Shown: positions 32,142-41,524, numbered from the stretch's first letter. The stretch is 56,263 bases of DNA from Bacteroidales bacterium (GCA_017962175.1 JAGCVU010000137.1:1-56263), one strand, 5' to 3'. Numbers and translations are program-made. The notes: generated by a model not told the origin, from the sequence alone.

Positions 32142-32844
32142 ATTCCAACATATCGGTAATTTCTTTCAACTCTGAAACTTCGGCATCGATTTTATATTCG
32201 CAAGCCTTATGTTTTCGGTTAAAGAATATACATTTGAGTCCGTATTCCACAGCTCCGGCAATGTCGGCATCGGGGTCGTCGCCAATTACAAGAGTTTGTG
32301 CCGGATTTGCGCCGGTTTTGTTAAAGGCATAATCAAAAAATGCCCGCGAAGGCTTCAATGCGCCCGCCTCATCGCTGATTATAGAATCGTCAAAAAGGTG
32401 TTCTATGCCCGAATTGCGCATTTTGCGTTTTTGCACTTCGAGAAAACCATTGGTTATTACATAAAGCTTGTAACCACGTGATTTCAATGTTTTTAGCATT
32501 TCTTCAGCACCGGGCACAAGTTCTTTTTTGTATGTGGTGGCATCTAAATAAGCCTCGTTTACTTTCATCGAAAGGTCAAAATCGTCTAAACCAAGATTTT
32601 GAAATGTTTGATTAAAACGAGTGCGGATAAGTTCCTCTTTAGTGATTTTCAAATTTCGATAATCTGCCCAAAGTGCATCGTTAACTTTGTAATATTCAGG
32701 CAAAAAGTTTTCGATTGGTCCAAAATGTTGCTCCAAATGATATTTATCGTAACTCTCAATCATAGCGAGTTTTGAGTTAGCCGAAAAATCCCAAACGGTA
32801 TTGTCCCAATCAAAAAACAGATACTTTATATTACTGAATTTCAT
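32140..32844 (-). CDS. yjjG: HAD-family nucleotidase, YjjG-like
   Basis: 234 residues. HAD motifs: 'FFDWDNTVWDF' (nucleophile D12 and acid D14), 'VITNG' near 128 with Ser/Thr, Lys in 'ALKPSRAFF', and 'VIGDDPDADIAGA' for metal binding. The Trp between the two Asp residues and the four-helix cap fit the YjjG group, which dephosphorylates noncanonical pyrimidine nucleotides. Placed 4 bp after folE on the same strand, so both are in one operon. Other phosphatase substrates are possible. Confidence 0.85.
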   Translation of the reverse strand: MKFSNIKYLFFDWDNTVWDFSANSKLAMIESYDKYHLEQHFGPIENFLPEYYKVNDALWADYRNLKITKEELIRTRFNQTFQNLGLDDFDLSMKVNEAYLDATTYKKELVPGAEEMLKTLKSRGYKLYVITNGFLEVQKRKMRNSGIEHLFDDSIISDEAGALKPSRAFFDYAFNKTGANPAQTLVIGDDPDADIAGAVEYGLKCIFFNRKHKACEYKIDAEVSELKEITDMLE

Positions 32845-32848
32845 AAGC

Positions 32849-33487
32849 TTAATGCAATTTACCTATCAATCTCAAAAATTCTTCGCGAGTAGAAACGTTT
32901 TTGTGAAAAATACCTGTAAACGCCGATGTGGTGGTTACAGAATTTTGTTTTTGCACGCCTCGCATCATCATACAAAGGTGACTTGCCTCAATTACCACCG
33001 CCACGCCAAGCGGGTGAAGAGCATTTTGAATACAATCGCGAATTTGCATTGTAAGTCGTTCTTGAACTTGAAGACGACGCGAATAAGCATCTACCACGCG
33101 GGCAATTTTGCTAAGTCCTGTAATGCAGCCGTTTGGAACGTATGCCACGTGAGCTTTCCCGAAAAACGGCAACAAGTGATGTTCGCAAAGTGAATAGAGT
33201 TCAATATCCTTTACAAGCACCATTTGCGAATAATCTTCTTTAAAAATAGCACCTTCGAGAATTTTTTCCGGGTCGGTAGTATAGCCTTGAGTGCAAAACT
33301 GCATAGCCTTAGCCACACGCATTGGAGTATCTTTAATTCCCTCACGTTCAGGGTCATCGCCTACAGCGGCAAGCATATTACGAACCGACGAGGCAATAGC
33401 TTCGGTGGTTTCCTCTTTATATTGTTCAATTTTTACGTAGCGGGTTTTCTCATCGAGAGAAAGTCCTTGTTGTATAAAATCAATCAT
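32849..33487 (-). CDS. folE: GTP cyclohydrolase I
   Basis: 212 residues, standard FolE type IA. Zinc ligands C101, H104 and C172 are present in '[10 protein letters not shown]' and '[11 protein letters not shown]'; '[12 protein letters not shown]' and 'VTTTSAFTG' complete the active site. It converts GTP to dihydroneopterin triphosphate, first step of folate synthesis, so it links to thyA and folA 7 kb away. It is divergent from mqnB; a TACTTTTG -7 box lies on the minus strand at 33527-33534. Confidence 0.96.
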   Translation of the reverse strand: MIDFIQQGLSLDEKTRYVKIEQYKEETTEAIASSVRNMLAAVGDDPEREGIKDTPMRVAKAMQFCTQGYTTDPEKILEGAIFKEDYSQMVLVKDIELYSLCEHHLLPFFGKAHVAYVPNGCITGLSKIARVVDAYSRRLQVQERLTMQIRDCIQNALHPLGVAVVIEASHLCMMMRGVQKQNSVTTTSAFTGIFHKNVSTREEFLRLIGKLH

Positions 33488-33526
33488 CTATTTGGCAATT
33501 GTATTTTTTTTTTAAATTTGTGAATG

Positions 33527-33554
33527 CAAAAGTAAACCAATTTTTTATAACAAA
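33527..33554 (-). promoter_or_regulatory. Putative folE promoter
   Basis: Minus strand: TTTG (33551-33554), 16-bp spacer, TACTTTTG (33527-33534). The spacer is somewhat short. The start codon is 40 bp downstream. Confidence 0.5.
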
Positions 33555-33565
33555 TGCAAAATTAA

Positions 33566-34243
33566 ATGGAACATTGCCTTAAAGTTTTGATATGTGCATC
33601 CACCGAAGGCGAAATTGCCGGAATAAAACCTTCCGACACTATCGACACGCTTGTTACGGGGGTAGGATATTTTTCTACAGTATATAATCTTACGAAGAGA
33701 CTACTTTTGCACGAATATTGCTTTGTATTCGCAGTAGGCATAGCGGGTGATTATCGTTTAAACGAACCGTTGCCGCAGTTGTATGTTGTTGAAAACGCAA
33801 GGTTTGCCGACACCGGATTTGAAGGCGAGAATGGCGAGTTTGTTCCGCTGGTAGGGTCTAAATTTTTGCCCGGCAACCAATTACCGTTCAGCAATGGCGT
33901 TATACACAATCCAATAGCTCGGCAATTTGCCCTGCATTACGGCATAAACCTGTGCAACGCCAACACTGTAAACCAAACACGCACAGAGAGGGATTATATC
34001 AATAAAATGTTGACACGATTTCCCGCCGAAATAGAAACTATGGAAAGTGCCGCTCTGCACTATGTGACGCAGTTACAAAGAGTTCCGTTGATTGAGATAC
34101 GCGCCACGTCAAACCATGTAGCACCAAAAAGTGCTGAAAAATGGAAAATAGCAGAGTCGGTTGAGGTTCTTAACAATTTTTTAAATAAAAACATCTGTAA
34201 CACAGACATTAACGATTTAACAAGAATAATTTGCCAATATTGA
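33566..34243 (+). CDS. mqnB: Futalosine hydrolase
   Basis: 225 residues of the nucleoside phosphorylase (PNP/MTAN) fold. 'VLICASTEGEIAGI' at the start, 'AVGIAGDYR' near 57, 'ETMESAALHYV' near 151 with the Glu that binds ribose, and 'EIRATSNHVAPKS' with 'EKWKI' are the MqnB landmarks. It splits futalosine to hypoxanthine and dehypoxanthinyl futalosine in the alternative menaquinone pathway. No other mqn genes lie in the window. Confidence 0.9.
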   Translation: MEHCLKVLICASTEGEIAGIKPSDTIDTLVTGVGYFSTVYNLTKRLLLHEYCFVFAVGIAGDYRLNEPLPQLYVVENARFADTGFEGENGEFVPLVGSKFLPGNQLPFSNGVIHNPIARQFALHYGINLCNANTVNQTRTERDYINKMLTRFPAEIETMESAALHYVTQLQRVPLIEIRATSNHVAPKSAEKWKIAESVEVLNNFLNKNICNTDINDLTRIICQY

Positions 34244-34268
34244 GCAAAATAATTACTAATTTAGCCGC

Positions 34269-36716
34269 ATGAAAAAACTGCTGCATTACATAATGGTTTT
34301 GGCAATTGCTACAGCCGCGCTTTGTATCCGCCACGCTGCTGCCGTACCTCCGTGCGGCGACCTAAAATGCAGAATAACCGAAATTGTAGTTACCACCAAC
34401 GACGGCTCCAAAATATACACATCGTCGCAGTTGAAAGACGATCCTCAAATCAAAATGCCTTACGACCACAACAGTATTAAGTTTGTTTTTTTAGGCGAAA
34501 CCGAGGACGACAACTGCCGAAGCTACATTGAATACAGCACAAAACTTGATAATTACAACGTAAATTGGACTTCGTGGTCAAACCTTCGAGAAGCCGATTT
34601 TGTAAACCTACGCGATGGTGTATACGAATTCAGAGTCAGAGCCAAATATTCCGACGAAATCATCACCGACATAGCTTCTTACAAATTTATTGTAAAAACT
34701 CCTTTTTACAGATCAGTTACTGCTTACATTCTTTACTCTATCGGATTAATTGCCATAACATTCGCCATCATAACGTTTTACAAACGTTCATTTAACAAAG
34801 AACGAAACACCCTGCTAAATAGAATTCAAGAACGCGAGCAAGGTCTTTTGGAAACCAACCGCGAACTTAAACAACAAAAAGAGTCGCTCGACAAAACTAT
34901 CAAAGACTTGTCGATGCTCAGTTCTTCCGGTCAGAATATTATCAAAAATCTGACTATCAAGGAAATATCTATGGCATGTTTCAAAGAGCTGAACAACTTT
35001 TTCAAAACCGACAACCTCAGCATCGGCATATTCAACGCAGTTCACAACAGTCTCGACTTTTCGGCTTTCATTATGGACGGCGAACTTATGCCTTTTGCCC
35101 GATACAACCTCGAAAACACCGACAATCTGAATGTTTGGTGTTTTCTCAACGAAAAATCTATCGTACTCGACGACTACAAACAACAAATCAGCGAATATAT
35201 TGCCCCCGAATACAAAACCGACACCGATTTTTGCGGCTCGGCAGTGTTTATTCCATTGTTTGACAGCGATATGGCTGTGGGCGTAATGTCGATTACCAAT
35301 CCCGACAAAAATTATTTCACCAATTACCACATAAGCATCATTCACAACTTTGCCACATATGTGGAAACAGCCATTGCCAACTTCTACATTTTCAGAAAGT
35401 TGAACACTCAAAAACGTCTTTTGGAAGATCGCGGCACTCAATTGGAAGAAACTTACAACAATCTGAAAATTTCGCAAGAAACTGTTGCCAAGGTCAACAG
35501 CGAACTGTCAAAACTATCGGTGGCTGTTAAAAATACCGACAATGCAGTATCCATTTTCGATGCCGACGGCAATCTTGAATGGATAAACATCGGATACACT
35601 AAGGTTTACGGATACTCTTTCGACGACATAATACACAAAAGTTTCAACCTCGAATCAGTATTTAAAGACCCCGAAGTAGTGGCTAAATACCGCAAAGTGT
35701 ACGAAAGCGGACGTTCGCTCAGTTTTTCGCACTCCAACATCAATGCCGACGGCAAAATTATCTGGCTGCAAACCACCCTCACTCCTATTCTAAACAACGA
35801 GGGTCACAATGTGAACCAGATTGTGGCAGTAGAATCTGACATCACCGAACAGAAAAAGGCTGAATCTGAGATTATCAAGCAGCGAAACGAAATCGACATC
35901 AAAAACAAAGACCTCACCAAGAGTATCGAATATGCGTCAACCATTCAAAAGGCGCTTATGCCCGACCAGCACGATGTGGAACGTGTTTTCAAAAAAGTAT
36001 TTATGCTCAACCTGCCCAAAGACATTGTAAGCGGCGACTTTTTTTGGATCACGCAAAAATTTGGTCGTAAATATTTCGCTCTCTGCGATTGTGCCGGACA
36101 CGGTGTTCCCGGTGCTTTTGTCAGCTTGATGGGCAAGATGTTTCTTGATGAAATTATCCATTCGGTAAAATTAGAAGACACACCGGCTGTAATAATCCGA
36201 AAACTCAACGACAAACTGCACGAATCGGTTTCGAGCCTTAGCGACAAAGTTGGCGGCATCGACGGTATGGACTTGTGTTTCTGCATAATCAACTCACGCA
36301 ACACAATGCTGCAATACGCCGGAGCTTACCGACCATTGTTTATGGTGCGCAACGGCGAACTTATCAAATACCTTCCCGACCGCTGTTCGCTTGGCAATAT
36401 TCCTGCCGATGACGACTTCAAGTTTACCAATCACGATGTGCCGCTCAAAAACGACGACCTACTGATACTCACATCCGACGGCTATGCCGACCAATTTGGA
36501 CACGTCAACGGCAAAAAACTCGGACGAAGCAATTTTGCCGACCTACTTGTAGAGGCAGGAAAACTGCCAATTGAAGAAATGGCGGATTTTTTCCTCAACA
36601 AACACCGTCAGTGGAAAGGCGACGTGGAACAGGTTGACGACATTCTTGTAACAGGAATAAAAATAAATTTCGACACCGACAGCGAAAAACTTTACGACGA
36701 TGACGAAGAAGAATAA
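34269..36716 (+). CDS. Membrane SpoIIE-type phosphatase with Y_Y_Y, GAF and PAS domains
   Basis: 815 residues. Signal-like segment (1-25), Ig-like Y_Y_Y sensor domain (about 68-145, periplasmic), one membrane span (150-171), coiled coil (178-215), GAF domain (225-375), coiled coil, PAS domain (415-530), coiled coil, and a SpoIIE/PP2C phosphatase (about 565-800). Metal-binding Asp residues are present: D590 in 'SGDFFW', D607 in 'CDCAGHG', D737 in 'TSDGYAD' and D790 near the end. It likely dephosphorylates an anti-sigma-factor antagonist or similar partner in response to periplasmic and cytosolic signals; no partner is encoded beside it. The acidic C-terminus (DDDEEE) is unusual. An outer-membrane gene follows 19 bp on. 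Confidence 0.88.
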   Translation: MKKLLHYIMVLAIATAALCIRHAAAVPPCGDLKCRITEIVVTTNDGSKIYTSSQLKDDPQIKMPYDHNSIKFVFLGETEDDNCRSYIEYSTKLDNYNVNWTSWSNLREADFVNLRDGVYEFRVRAKYSDEIITDIASYKFIVKTPFYRSVTAYILYSIGLIAITFAIITFYKRSFNKERNTLLNRIQEREQGLLETNRELKQQKESLDKTIKDLSMLSSSGQNIIKNLTIKEISMACFKELNNFFKTDNLSIGIFNAVHNSLDFSAFIMDGELMPFARYNLENTDNLNVWCFLNEKSIVLDDYKQQISEYIAPEYKTDTDFCGSAVFIPLFDSDMAVGVMSITNPDKNYFTNYHISIIHNFATYVETAIANFYIFRKLNTQKRLLEDRGTQLEETYNNLKISQETVAKVNSELSKLSVAVKNTDNAVSIFDADGNLEWINIGYTKVYGYSFDDIIHKSFNLESVFKDPEVVAKYRKVYESGRSLSFSHSNINADGKIIWLQTTLTPILNNEGHNVNQIVAVESDITEQKKAESEIIKQRNEIDIKNKDLTKSIEYASTIQKALMPDQHDVERVFKKVFMLNLPKDIVSGDFFWITQKFGRKYFALCDCAGHGVPGAFVSLMGKMFLDEIIHSVKLEDTPAVIIRKLNDKLHESVSSLSDKVGGIDGMDLCFCIINSRNTMLQYAGAYRPLFMVRNGELIKYLPDRCSLGNIPADDDFKFTNHDVPLKNDDLLILTSDGYADQFGHVNGKKLGRSNFADLLVEAGKLPIEEMADFFLNKHRQWKGDVEQVDDILVTGIKINFDTDSEKLYDDDEEE

Positions 36717-36735
36717 CCTTTAAACTATTAAATAT

Positions 36736-37218
36736 ATGACAAAACGTATTTTTATACTAACAGCTTTATTTATAGCAATATGCGCCACAGCCAAAGCTCA
36801 ATGGTTTGTAGGTGGCAACGCATCGGTAAACATACAAAACACTACAGTGTATGCCAACATAGCACCAGAATTTGGACGTCGCTTTGTTGACGGAAAACTT
36901 TCGGTAGCTATTTCGCCATTTGCCTCGTACTACAAAACACGCGGCAACGATCCCCAAACTACATACGGCGGACGCGCATACGCCACATTCGACATCTACA
37001 ACGGATTATACGCCATAGGCGGCATTCAAGCCGAAAGCTACAAACGATGGGATGGCGAAGGTCGCGAATGGCAGATTTCAATTCCCGTGGGCGCAGGCTA
37101 CCGTAGATGTTTTGGAAGTCTTTGCATTTACGCCGAAGTTACTTACGACCTATTGTTCGACGAAAATTCTTACGGCGAAAACCCAATGATAAGGGCGGGT
37201 GCCAATTATAGTTTTTAG
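36736..37218 (+). CDS. Small outer-membrane beta-barrel protein
   Basis: 160 residues with a signal peptide (MTKRIFILTALFIAICATAKA, then Q). The mature chain is a run of amphipathic strands with aromatic girdles ('FGRRFVDGKLSVAISPFASYY', 'ISIPVGAGYRRCF') and ends in 'GANYSF', the C-terminal Phe signature of outer-membrane barrels. About eight strands are likely. It is probably co-transcribed with the phosphatase gene. No specific function can be assigned. Confidence 0.7.
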   Translation: MTKRIFILTALFIAICATAKAQWFVGGNASVNIQNTTVYANIAPEFGRRFVDGKLSVAISPFASYYKTRGNDPQTTYGGRAYATFDIYNGLYAIGGIQAESYKRWDGEGREWQISIPVGAGYRRCFGSLCIYAEVTYDLLFDENSYGENPMIRAGANYSF

Positions 37219-37228
37219 CATCCGCCCT
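37192..37228. other. Stem-loop at the end of convergent genes
   Basis: AGGGCGGGTGC (37192-37202) can pair with GCATCCGCCCT (37218-37228) over 11 positions with one G-U. It overlaps the last codons of the barrel gene. There is no adjacent T-run, so it is only a weak terminator candidate. Confidence 0.4.
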
Positions 37229-37253
37229 GTAGTTACTATTAAAACGCAAATTG

Positions 37254-38174
37254 TTAAAATCTGAACTTGGTAAGTTCCTCAAACTCTTTGGCGCGATTTT
37301 TAACCATCTCGTCGGTAATAAGTTGGAGGTTTTCGGTGCCGAAACGTTCGCAGCAGAAACTGCCCATAATGCTTCCGGCAACCACAGCTGATTTTACAGT
37401 TTCAAAATCGGTTTTGCCTTTAGCTGCAATATAGCCTGAGAAACCGCCGGCAAAACTATCGCCTGCACCTGTGGGGTCGCAAACGTTTTCCAAAGGCAAT
37501 GCCGGAGCAAAAAACATCTTGCCGTCTTTTGAAAACAACAAAGCACCGTTGTCGCCTTTTTTGATAATCAAATAACGCAAACCACGGTCGAGAATTTTCT
37601 TAGCTGCAGTAGGAAGTACAAACTCTCCTGAAAGTTGACGTGCCTCCTCATCATTGATTGTCAGCACATCCACCATCGAAATAGTTTCATCAAGTTCGTC
37701 GGGAGTATTGTTCATCCAATAGTTCATAGTGTCCATAATTATCAATTTAGGACGACGGCTCATCTTTTCGATAATAGCCTTTTGAATCGACGGAGTGATA
37801 TTACCGAGCATAAGCACATCGGCATCTTGGTAACGCTGCGGCACTTCGGGTTTAAAATCGGCAAACACATTGAGCTCAGTGGTAAGTGTGGTACGCTGAT
37901 TCATATCCTTATTATACTTGCCAGCCCAAAACATGGTTTTACCTTTCTTTTCAACAATAACACCGTCGGTATTGATGTTTTTTGAGTGAAGAATTTGAAA
38001 ATATTCGTCGGGAAAATCGCCGCCAACTACAGAAATAATTCCGGCGTCAACTTTGAAATAACTTGCCGCCAAAGCAATGTAAGGCGATGCTCCGCCTATA
38101 ATCTTGTCGGTCTTGCCCATAGGGGTCTCTATTGCGTCAAACGCGAGACTTCCTGCTACTGCTAATTTTTTCAT
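37254..38174 (-). CDS. PfkB-family carbohydrate kinase
   Basis: 306 residues of the ribokinase fold. 'GGASPYIALAASYF' near 27-40 is the N-terminal substrate region; 'DPTGAGDSFAGGF' near 248-260 is PfkB signature 2 with the catalytic Asp. 'MDTMNYWMNN' and 'LTINDEEARQL' occur in the Bacteroidota sugar or nucleoside kinase subgroup of this family. The phosphorylated substrate (adenosine, ribose or other sugar) cannot be decided. It is convergent with the barrel gene and stands alone. Confidence 0.85.
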   Translation of the reverse strand: MKKLAVAGSLAFDAIETPMGKTDKIIGGASPYIALAASYFKVDAGIISVVGGDFPDEYFQILHSKNINTDGVIVEKKGKTMFWAGKYNKDMNQRTTLTTELNVFADFKPEVPQRYQDADVLMLGNITPSIQKAIIEKMSRRPKLIIMDTMNYWMNNTPDELDETISMVDVLTINDEEARQLSGEFVLPTAAKKILDRGLRYLIIKKGDNGALLFSKDGKMFFAPALPLENVCDPTGAGDSFAGGFSGYIAAKGKTDFETVKSAVVAGSIMGSFCCERFGTENLQLITDEMVKNRAKEFEELTKFRF

Positions 38175-38260
38175 ACTGATGTGTTAGAATTATTGTTTCT
38201 TTTTGGGCAAATATAACCAAGTTTTTAAAAAATCGGCAACTTTTGCGAGTAAAAAAATGC

Positions 38261-38299
38261 TAAAAATAAAAAATCCGACAATGTAAAAACACTGCCGGA
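38261..38299 (-). terminator. Terminator of serS
   Basis: On the minus strand TCCGGCAGTG pairs with CATTGTCGGA (38274-38299) over 10 bp with two G-U pairs and is followed by a T-rich run. Confidence 0.7.
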
Positions 38300-38324
38300 C
38301 TTTATATATGAGTATCAATACGCT

Positions 38325-39629
38325 TTATTCAGCTTTTGCTTCTTCCTCTTCACCACCGATATAGTCGAATCCGGTGTATTTGCGCAATACTTCGGGAATT
38401 TCGATACGGTCGGCTTTCTGATAGTTTTCAAGAATAGAAGCCACGATACGGGGCAATGCCAATCCGCTGCCGTTGAGTGTGTGGCAGAGTTTGGTACGTT
38501 TGTCGCCATCTTCTTTGAAGCGGAGTTTCAAGCGGTTAGCCTGATAAGATTCAAAGTTGGATACCGAGCTTACTTCGAGCCATTTTTGCTGAGCTGCACA
38601 CCAAACCTCAAAATCGTAGGTCATAGCTGATGTAAAGCTCATATCACCACCGCAAAGACGGATAATACGGTAAGGCAGACCAAGTTTTTTAACCAAGCCT
38701 TCTACGTGAAGAACCATGATTTCCAATGCTTTGTACGATTTGTCGGGGTGAACGATTTGTACTAGTTCTACCTTATCAAATTCGTGCAAACGGTTAAGAC
38801 CCTTAACGTCAGAACCATAGCTACCAGCCTCACGACGGAAACACGGAGTGTAAGCGCAGTGACGAATAGGCAACTGACTGGCATTGAGAATCATATCGCG
38901 ATAGATATTGGTAACAGGCACTTCGGCTGTGGGCACGAGATAAAGGTCGTCTTGCTCGCAGTGATACATTTGACCCTCTTTGTCGGGCAACTGACCTGTA
39001 CCAAAACCAGAATCTTTGTTAACCAATACAGGGGGTTCTACCTCCATATAACCAGATTTGGCAGCCTCATCTAAGAAAAAGTTGATAAGAGCGCGTTGAA
39101 GTTTTGCGCCTTTTCCTTTGTAGAGAGGGAAACCTGCACCGGTGATTTTTACTCCGGTAGCAAAGTCGATAATGTCGTATTTTTTAGCGAGATCCCAGTG
39201 CGGAAGTGGTTCAAAACCATCCCACGAAGGATTTTCACCACCACGGCGAATCTCCACATTGTCGTCGGCACTCTTGCCGGGCGCAACAAGTTCGTAAGGA
39301 AGGTTGGGAAGAGTTACCAAGATGTCAAACAATTCTTTGTCTAACGCCTCAAATTTTTCCTCGTCTTCTTTAACCTTGTTTTTCAGGTCGGTAGACTTCT
39401 GCTTCATAGCATCAGCCTCGTCTTTTTTGCCCTGTTTGTAGAGGTCGCCTATCTGCTTAGCAAGGTTGTTTTGCTCGGCCTTGCCGTCTTCCATTTGTTT
39501 TTGGATTTCGCGTTTTTGACGGTCGAGTTCTACAATTTTTTCCACTGCTGCTCTTGCGTCGCGGTTTTTGATAGCCAGACGCTCAATCACAAACTCGGGA
39601 TTGTCGGTTATTGTCTTTACTAAAAGCAT
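38325..39629 (-). CDS. serS: Seryl-tRNA synthetase
   Basis: 434 residues, normal length. The N-terminal 110 residues form the coiled-coil tRNA-binding arm. The class II core follows, with motif 2 'CFRREAGSYGSDVKGLNRLH' region and motif 3 'NGSGLALPRIVASILENYQ'. It attaches Ser to tRNA-Ser in the cytoplasm. The C-terminus carries a short acidic tail (GGEEEEAKAE). It lies 106 bp behind rpmA on the same strand, possibly in the ribosomal operon or from its own promoter. Confidence 0.97.
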   Translation of the reverse strand: MLLVKTITDNPEFVIERLAIKNRDARAAVEKIVELDRQKREIQKQMEDGKAEQNNLAKQIGDLYKQGKKDEADAMKQKSTDLKNKVKEDEEKFEALDKELFDILVTLPNLPYELVAPGKSADDNVEIRRGGENPSWDGFEPLPHWDLAKKYDIIDFATGVKITGAGFPLYKGKGAKLQRALINFFLDEAAKSGYMEVEPPVLVNKDSGFGTGQLPDKEGQMYHCEQDDLYLVPTAEVPVTNIYRDMILNASQLPIRHCAYTPCFRREAGSYGSDVKGLNRLHEFDKVELVQIVHPDKSYKALEIMVLHVEGLVKKLGLPYRIIRLCGGDMSFTSAMTYDFEVWCAAQQKWLEVSSVSNFESYQANRLKLRFKEDGDKRTKLCHTLNGSGLALPRIVASILENYQKADRIEIPEVLRKYTGFDYIGGEEEEAKAE

Positions 39630-39676
39630 GGTTTGTTACTTTTAATTGGTTGTGTTGTCTGATATTTAAATGCAAA

Positions 39677-39711
39677 CTCCCAAGCAGCCTGAAAACCATA
39701 CTACTTGGGAG
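39677..39711 (-). other. Stem-loop between rpmA and serS
   Basis: CTCCCAAG (39677-39684) pairs with CTTGGGAG (39704-39711) across a 19-nt loop. On the minus strand only TTT follows, so it is a weak terminator or a processing or leader element rather than a full stop. Confidence 0.5.
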
Positions 39712-39735
39712 CGTAAGTTGTGCGTTTGGTAAACG

Positions 39736-40008
39736 TTATGCTTGGGGAGCGGCTTCCACAGGTACTACGTTAACGTAGCTTTTGTCTTTGCCTTTAACCT
39801 GGAACTGAACTTTACCGTCAACGAGTGCAAAGAGAGTATAATCTTTACCCATGCCTACGTTAACACCGGGATAGTGCTGTGTTCCGCGTTGGCGTACTAT
39901 GATGTTTCCGCCTTTAACTACTTCGCCTCCGAATTTCTTTACTCCTAAGCGTTTGCTGTGCGATTCGCGGCCGTTTCGAGAACTGCCGACACCTTTCTTA
40001 TGTGCCAT
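39736..40008 (-). CDS. rpmA: 50S ribosomal protein L27
   Basis: 90 residues. The N-terminus '[16 protein letters not shown]' with '[10 protein letters not shown]' and '[13 protein letters not shown]' is diagnostic; the N-terminal tail reaches the peptidyl-transferase centre. No Firmicutes-type cleaved N-terminal extension is present. It is 49 bp behind rplU in the conserved rplU-rpmA pair. Confidence 0.97.
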   Translation of the reverse strand: MAHKKGVGSSRNGRESHSKRLGVKKFGGEVVKGGNIIVRQRGTQHYPGVNVGMGKDYTLFALVDGKVQFQVKGKDKSYVNVVPVEAAPQA

Positions 40009-40057
40009 TTCTTTCTACTTTTTCTGATTAATAATAAAATAGTTTGCTACCGAAGAA

Positions 40058-40369
40058 TTAAAGGTTGATGTCTTCGATAAGAATTTGTGTGAGGTACTGA
40101 CGGTGACCTCTCTTAACGGCGTAGCCTTTTCTGCGCTTTTTGTGGAAGACGATAACTTTGTCGTCTTTGAGGTGTTTGAGGATTTTAGCCTCAACTTTTG
40201 CGCCCGATACAAAGGGAGCTCCTACTTTAACGTCGTTGTCATTGTCTACGAGAAGAACGTTTTCAAAACTTACGTTTTCGCCTTCTTCGTTGTGCAAACG
40301 GTGCACATAAACTTTCTTGCTTTTTTCAACTTTAAATTGTTGACCAGCGATTTCTACTATTGCGTACAT
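40058..40369 (-). CDS. rplU: 50S ribosomal protein L21
   Basis: 103 residues, normal length. 'YAIVEIAGQQFKVEKSKKV' at the start, 'VLLVDNDNDVKVGAPFV' and 'KRRKGYAVKRGHRQYLT' are the L21 signature. It binds 23S rRNA. It is the first gene of the rplU-rpmA operon, preceded by a well-formed promoter and an ~85-nt leader with a hairpin. Confidence 0.97.
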   Translation of the reverse strand: MYAIVEIAGQQFKVEKSKKVYVHRLHNEEGENVSFENVLLVDNDNDVKVGAPFVSGAKVEAKILKHLKDDKVIVFHKKRRKGYAVKRGHRQYLTQILIEDINL

Positions 40370-40384
40370 TTTATTTAAATTTTG

Positions 40385-40437
40385 TTAGCTCGGGTGGTAG
40401 CCACAACTGGCTATCTCTTGTAATTGACCTTGGCTAA
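40385..40437 (-). promoter_or_regulatory. Candidate leader hairpin before rplU
   Basis: Inner stem TAGCCA/TGGCTA with loop CAAC (40398-40413), outer stem TTAGC/GCTAA (40385-40389, 40433-40437). It lies in the transcribed leader, where ribosomal proteins often bind to autoregulate. No match to a named leader family is claimed. Confidence 0.35.
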
Positions 40438-40462
40438 TGATTACGTATAAATTTTTTCGGCG

Positions 40463-40493
40463 CAAAGATATTGAGTTTTTCTTTCTTTGCAAA
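40463..40493 (-). promoter_or_regulatory. Promoter of rplU-rpmA
   Basis: Minus strand: TTTG (40490-40493), 19-bp spacer, TATCTTTG (40463-40470). A near-consensus Bacteroidota promoter. Confidence 0.75.
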
Positions 40494-40585
40494 TTCTTTT
40501 TTTATATTTTTCTTTAAAAAAACGAAAATTGTTGTTATTTTTTTTGTATATTTGCTAATGACATTTTTGAGAAAACGCACAAGGC

Positions 40586-41155
40586 ATGGAAAAAATATCA
40601 TTAGTGGTAAGCGGTGTGGCCAATCAGAGCAATCCTGAATCGCCGGCATACACGCTGATTCTTTCAGAAAAGAACGGCGTGCGCAAACTCCCCGTAGTTA
40701 TTGGCATCAGTGAAGCTCAGGCTATAGCCATCCAATTGGAGGGGCTGGTAACAGTGCGTCCGTTGGTTTACGACTTGATTTTTAGCATTGCTTCGGCGTT
40801 TACCATCGAAGTGGTAGAAGTAGTGATCTCAAATGTTGACCACGGAATTTTCTATGCCGAAATTGTTTGCTGCACAGCCGGAAGCGCCGAAGACGATTAT
40901 ATACGCATTCCCGCACGCACAAGCGATGCCGTGGCCATTGCACTCAAATTTTCTTGTCCGATTTACACTTACGAACATGTGCTCGACACCGCCGGTTTTG
41001 AATGGACCGCCCCGGGCGACGACAATTTCGACTCGCCGCGCCTCGATGGTCTTTCGATTCGCGAGTTGAAGGATATGCTTCGCAAAGCTATTGCCCGCGA
41101 AGACTACGAGTTTGCCTCTAAAATTCGCGACGAAATTGCCGGACGAAAACAATAA
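40586..41155 (+). CDS. Bifunctional nuclease domain protein with UvrB/C motif
   Basis: 189 residues. Residues 1-135 match the BFN/DUF151 domain ('LPVVIGISEAQAIAIQLEG', 'RTSDAVAIALKFSCPIYTYE'). Residues about 150-187 are a UvrB/UvrC helical motif ('LKDMLRKAIAREDYEFASKI'). This pairing is the common Bacteroidota form. BFN proteins have RNase and DNase activity in plants; the bacterial role is unclear. A -7 box TATATTTG is at 40547-40554, 32 bp before the ATG. Confidence 0.88.
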   Translation: MEKISLVVSGVANQSNPESPAYTLILSEKNGVRKLPVVIGISEAQAIAIQLEGLVTVRPLVYDLIFSIASAFTIEVVEVVISNVDHGIFYAEIVCCTAGSAEDDYIRIPARTSDAVAIALKFSCPIYTYEHVLDTAGFEWTAPGDDNFDSPRLDGLSIRELKDMLRKAIAREDYEFASKIRDEIAGRKQ

Positions 41156-41178
41156 TATATATAAGGTGTGGAAAAAAC

Positions 41179-41295
41179 TTAACGCACCGAATTCTTAAAA
41201 CTTGGACAAGGTATGGCTTTATAGCCGCCACGATGACAGCCTGACAATATAGTGGCTACAATCAATGCCGCCAACAGCAATATCATTTTTTTCAT
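41179..41295 (-). CDS. 38-residue lipoprotein
   Basis: The ATG at 41295 gives 'MKKMILLLAALIVATILSGC', a complete lipoprotein signal with Cys20, followed by only 18 residues (HRGGYKAIPCPSFKNSVR). A longer reading with upstream Met codons exists but puts the signal in the middle. Such tiny lipoproteins with a 'PCP' motif are frequent in Bacteroidales. Function unknown. Its upstream DNA lies between this gene and the initiator tRNA. Confidence 0.65.
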   Translation of the reverse strand: MKKMILLLAALIVATILSGCHRGGYKAIPCPSFKNSVR

Positions 41296-41404
41296 AACGT
41301 ACAGAATTTTGATGTTAAACAACATAGATAAAACGTTGCTGTACGATGGAATAATATTTATAGTGCAAAAAAAAGCATCGCCGATTGCGATGCTCAATTA
41401 TTTG

Positions 41405-41477
<73 letters not shown>

Positions 41478-41492
41478 GTGTGATTTCGAGTG

Positions 41493-41524
41493 CAAAAGTA
41501 AAGGTGTTTTGCGTAAATTCCAAA
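41493..41524 (-). promoter_or_regulatory. Promoter of the initiator tRNA gene
   Basis: Minus strand: TTTG (41521-41524), 20-bp spacer, TACTTTTG (41493-41500), 15 bp from the tRNA 5' end. Confidence 0.75.
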
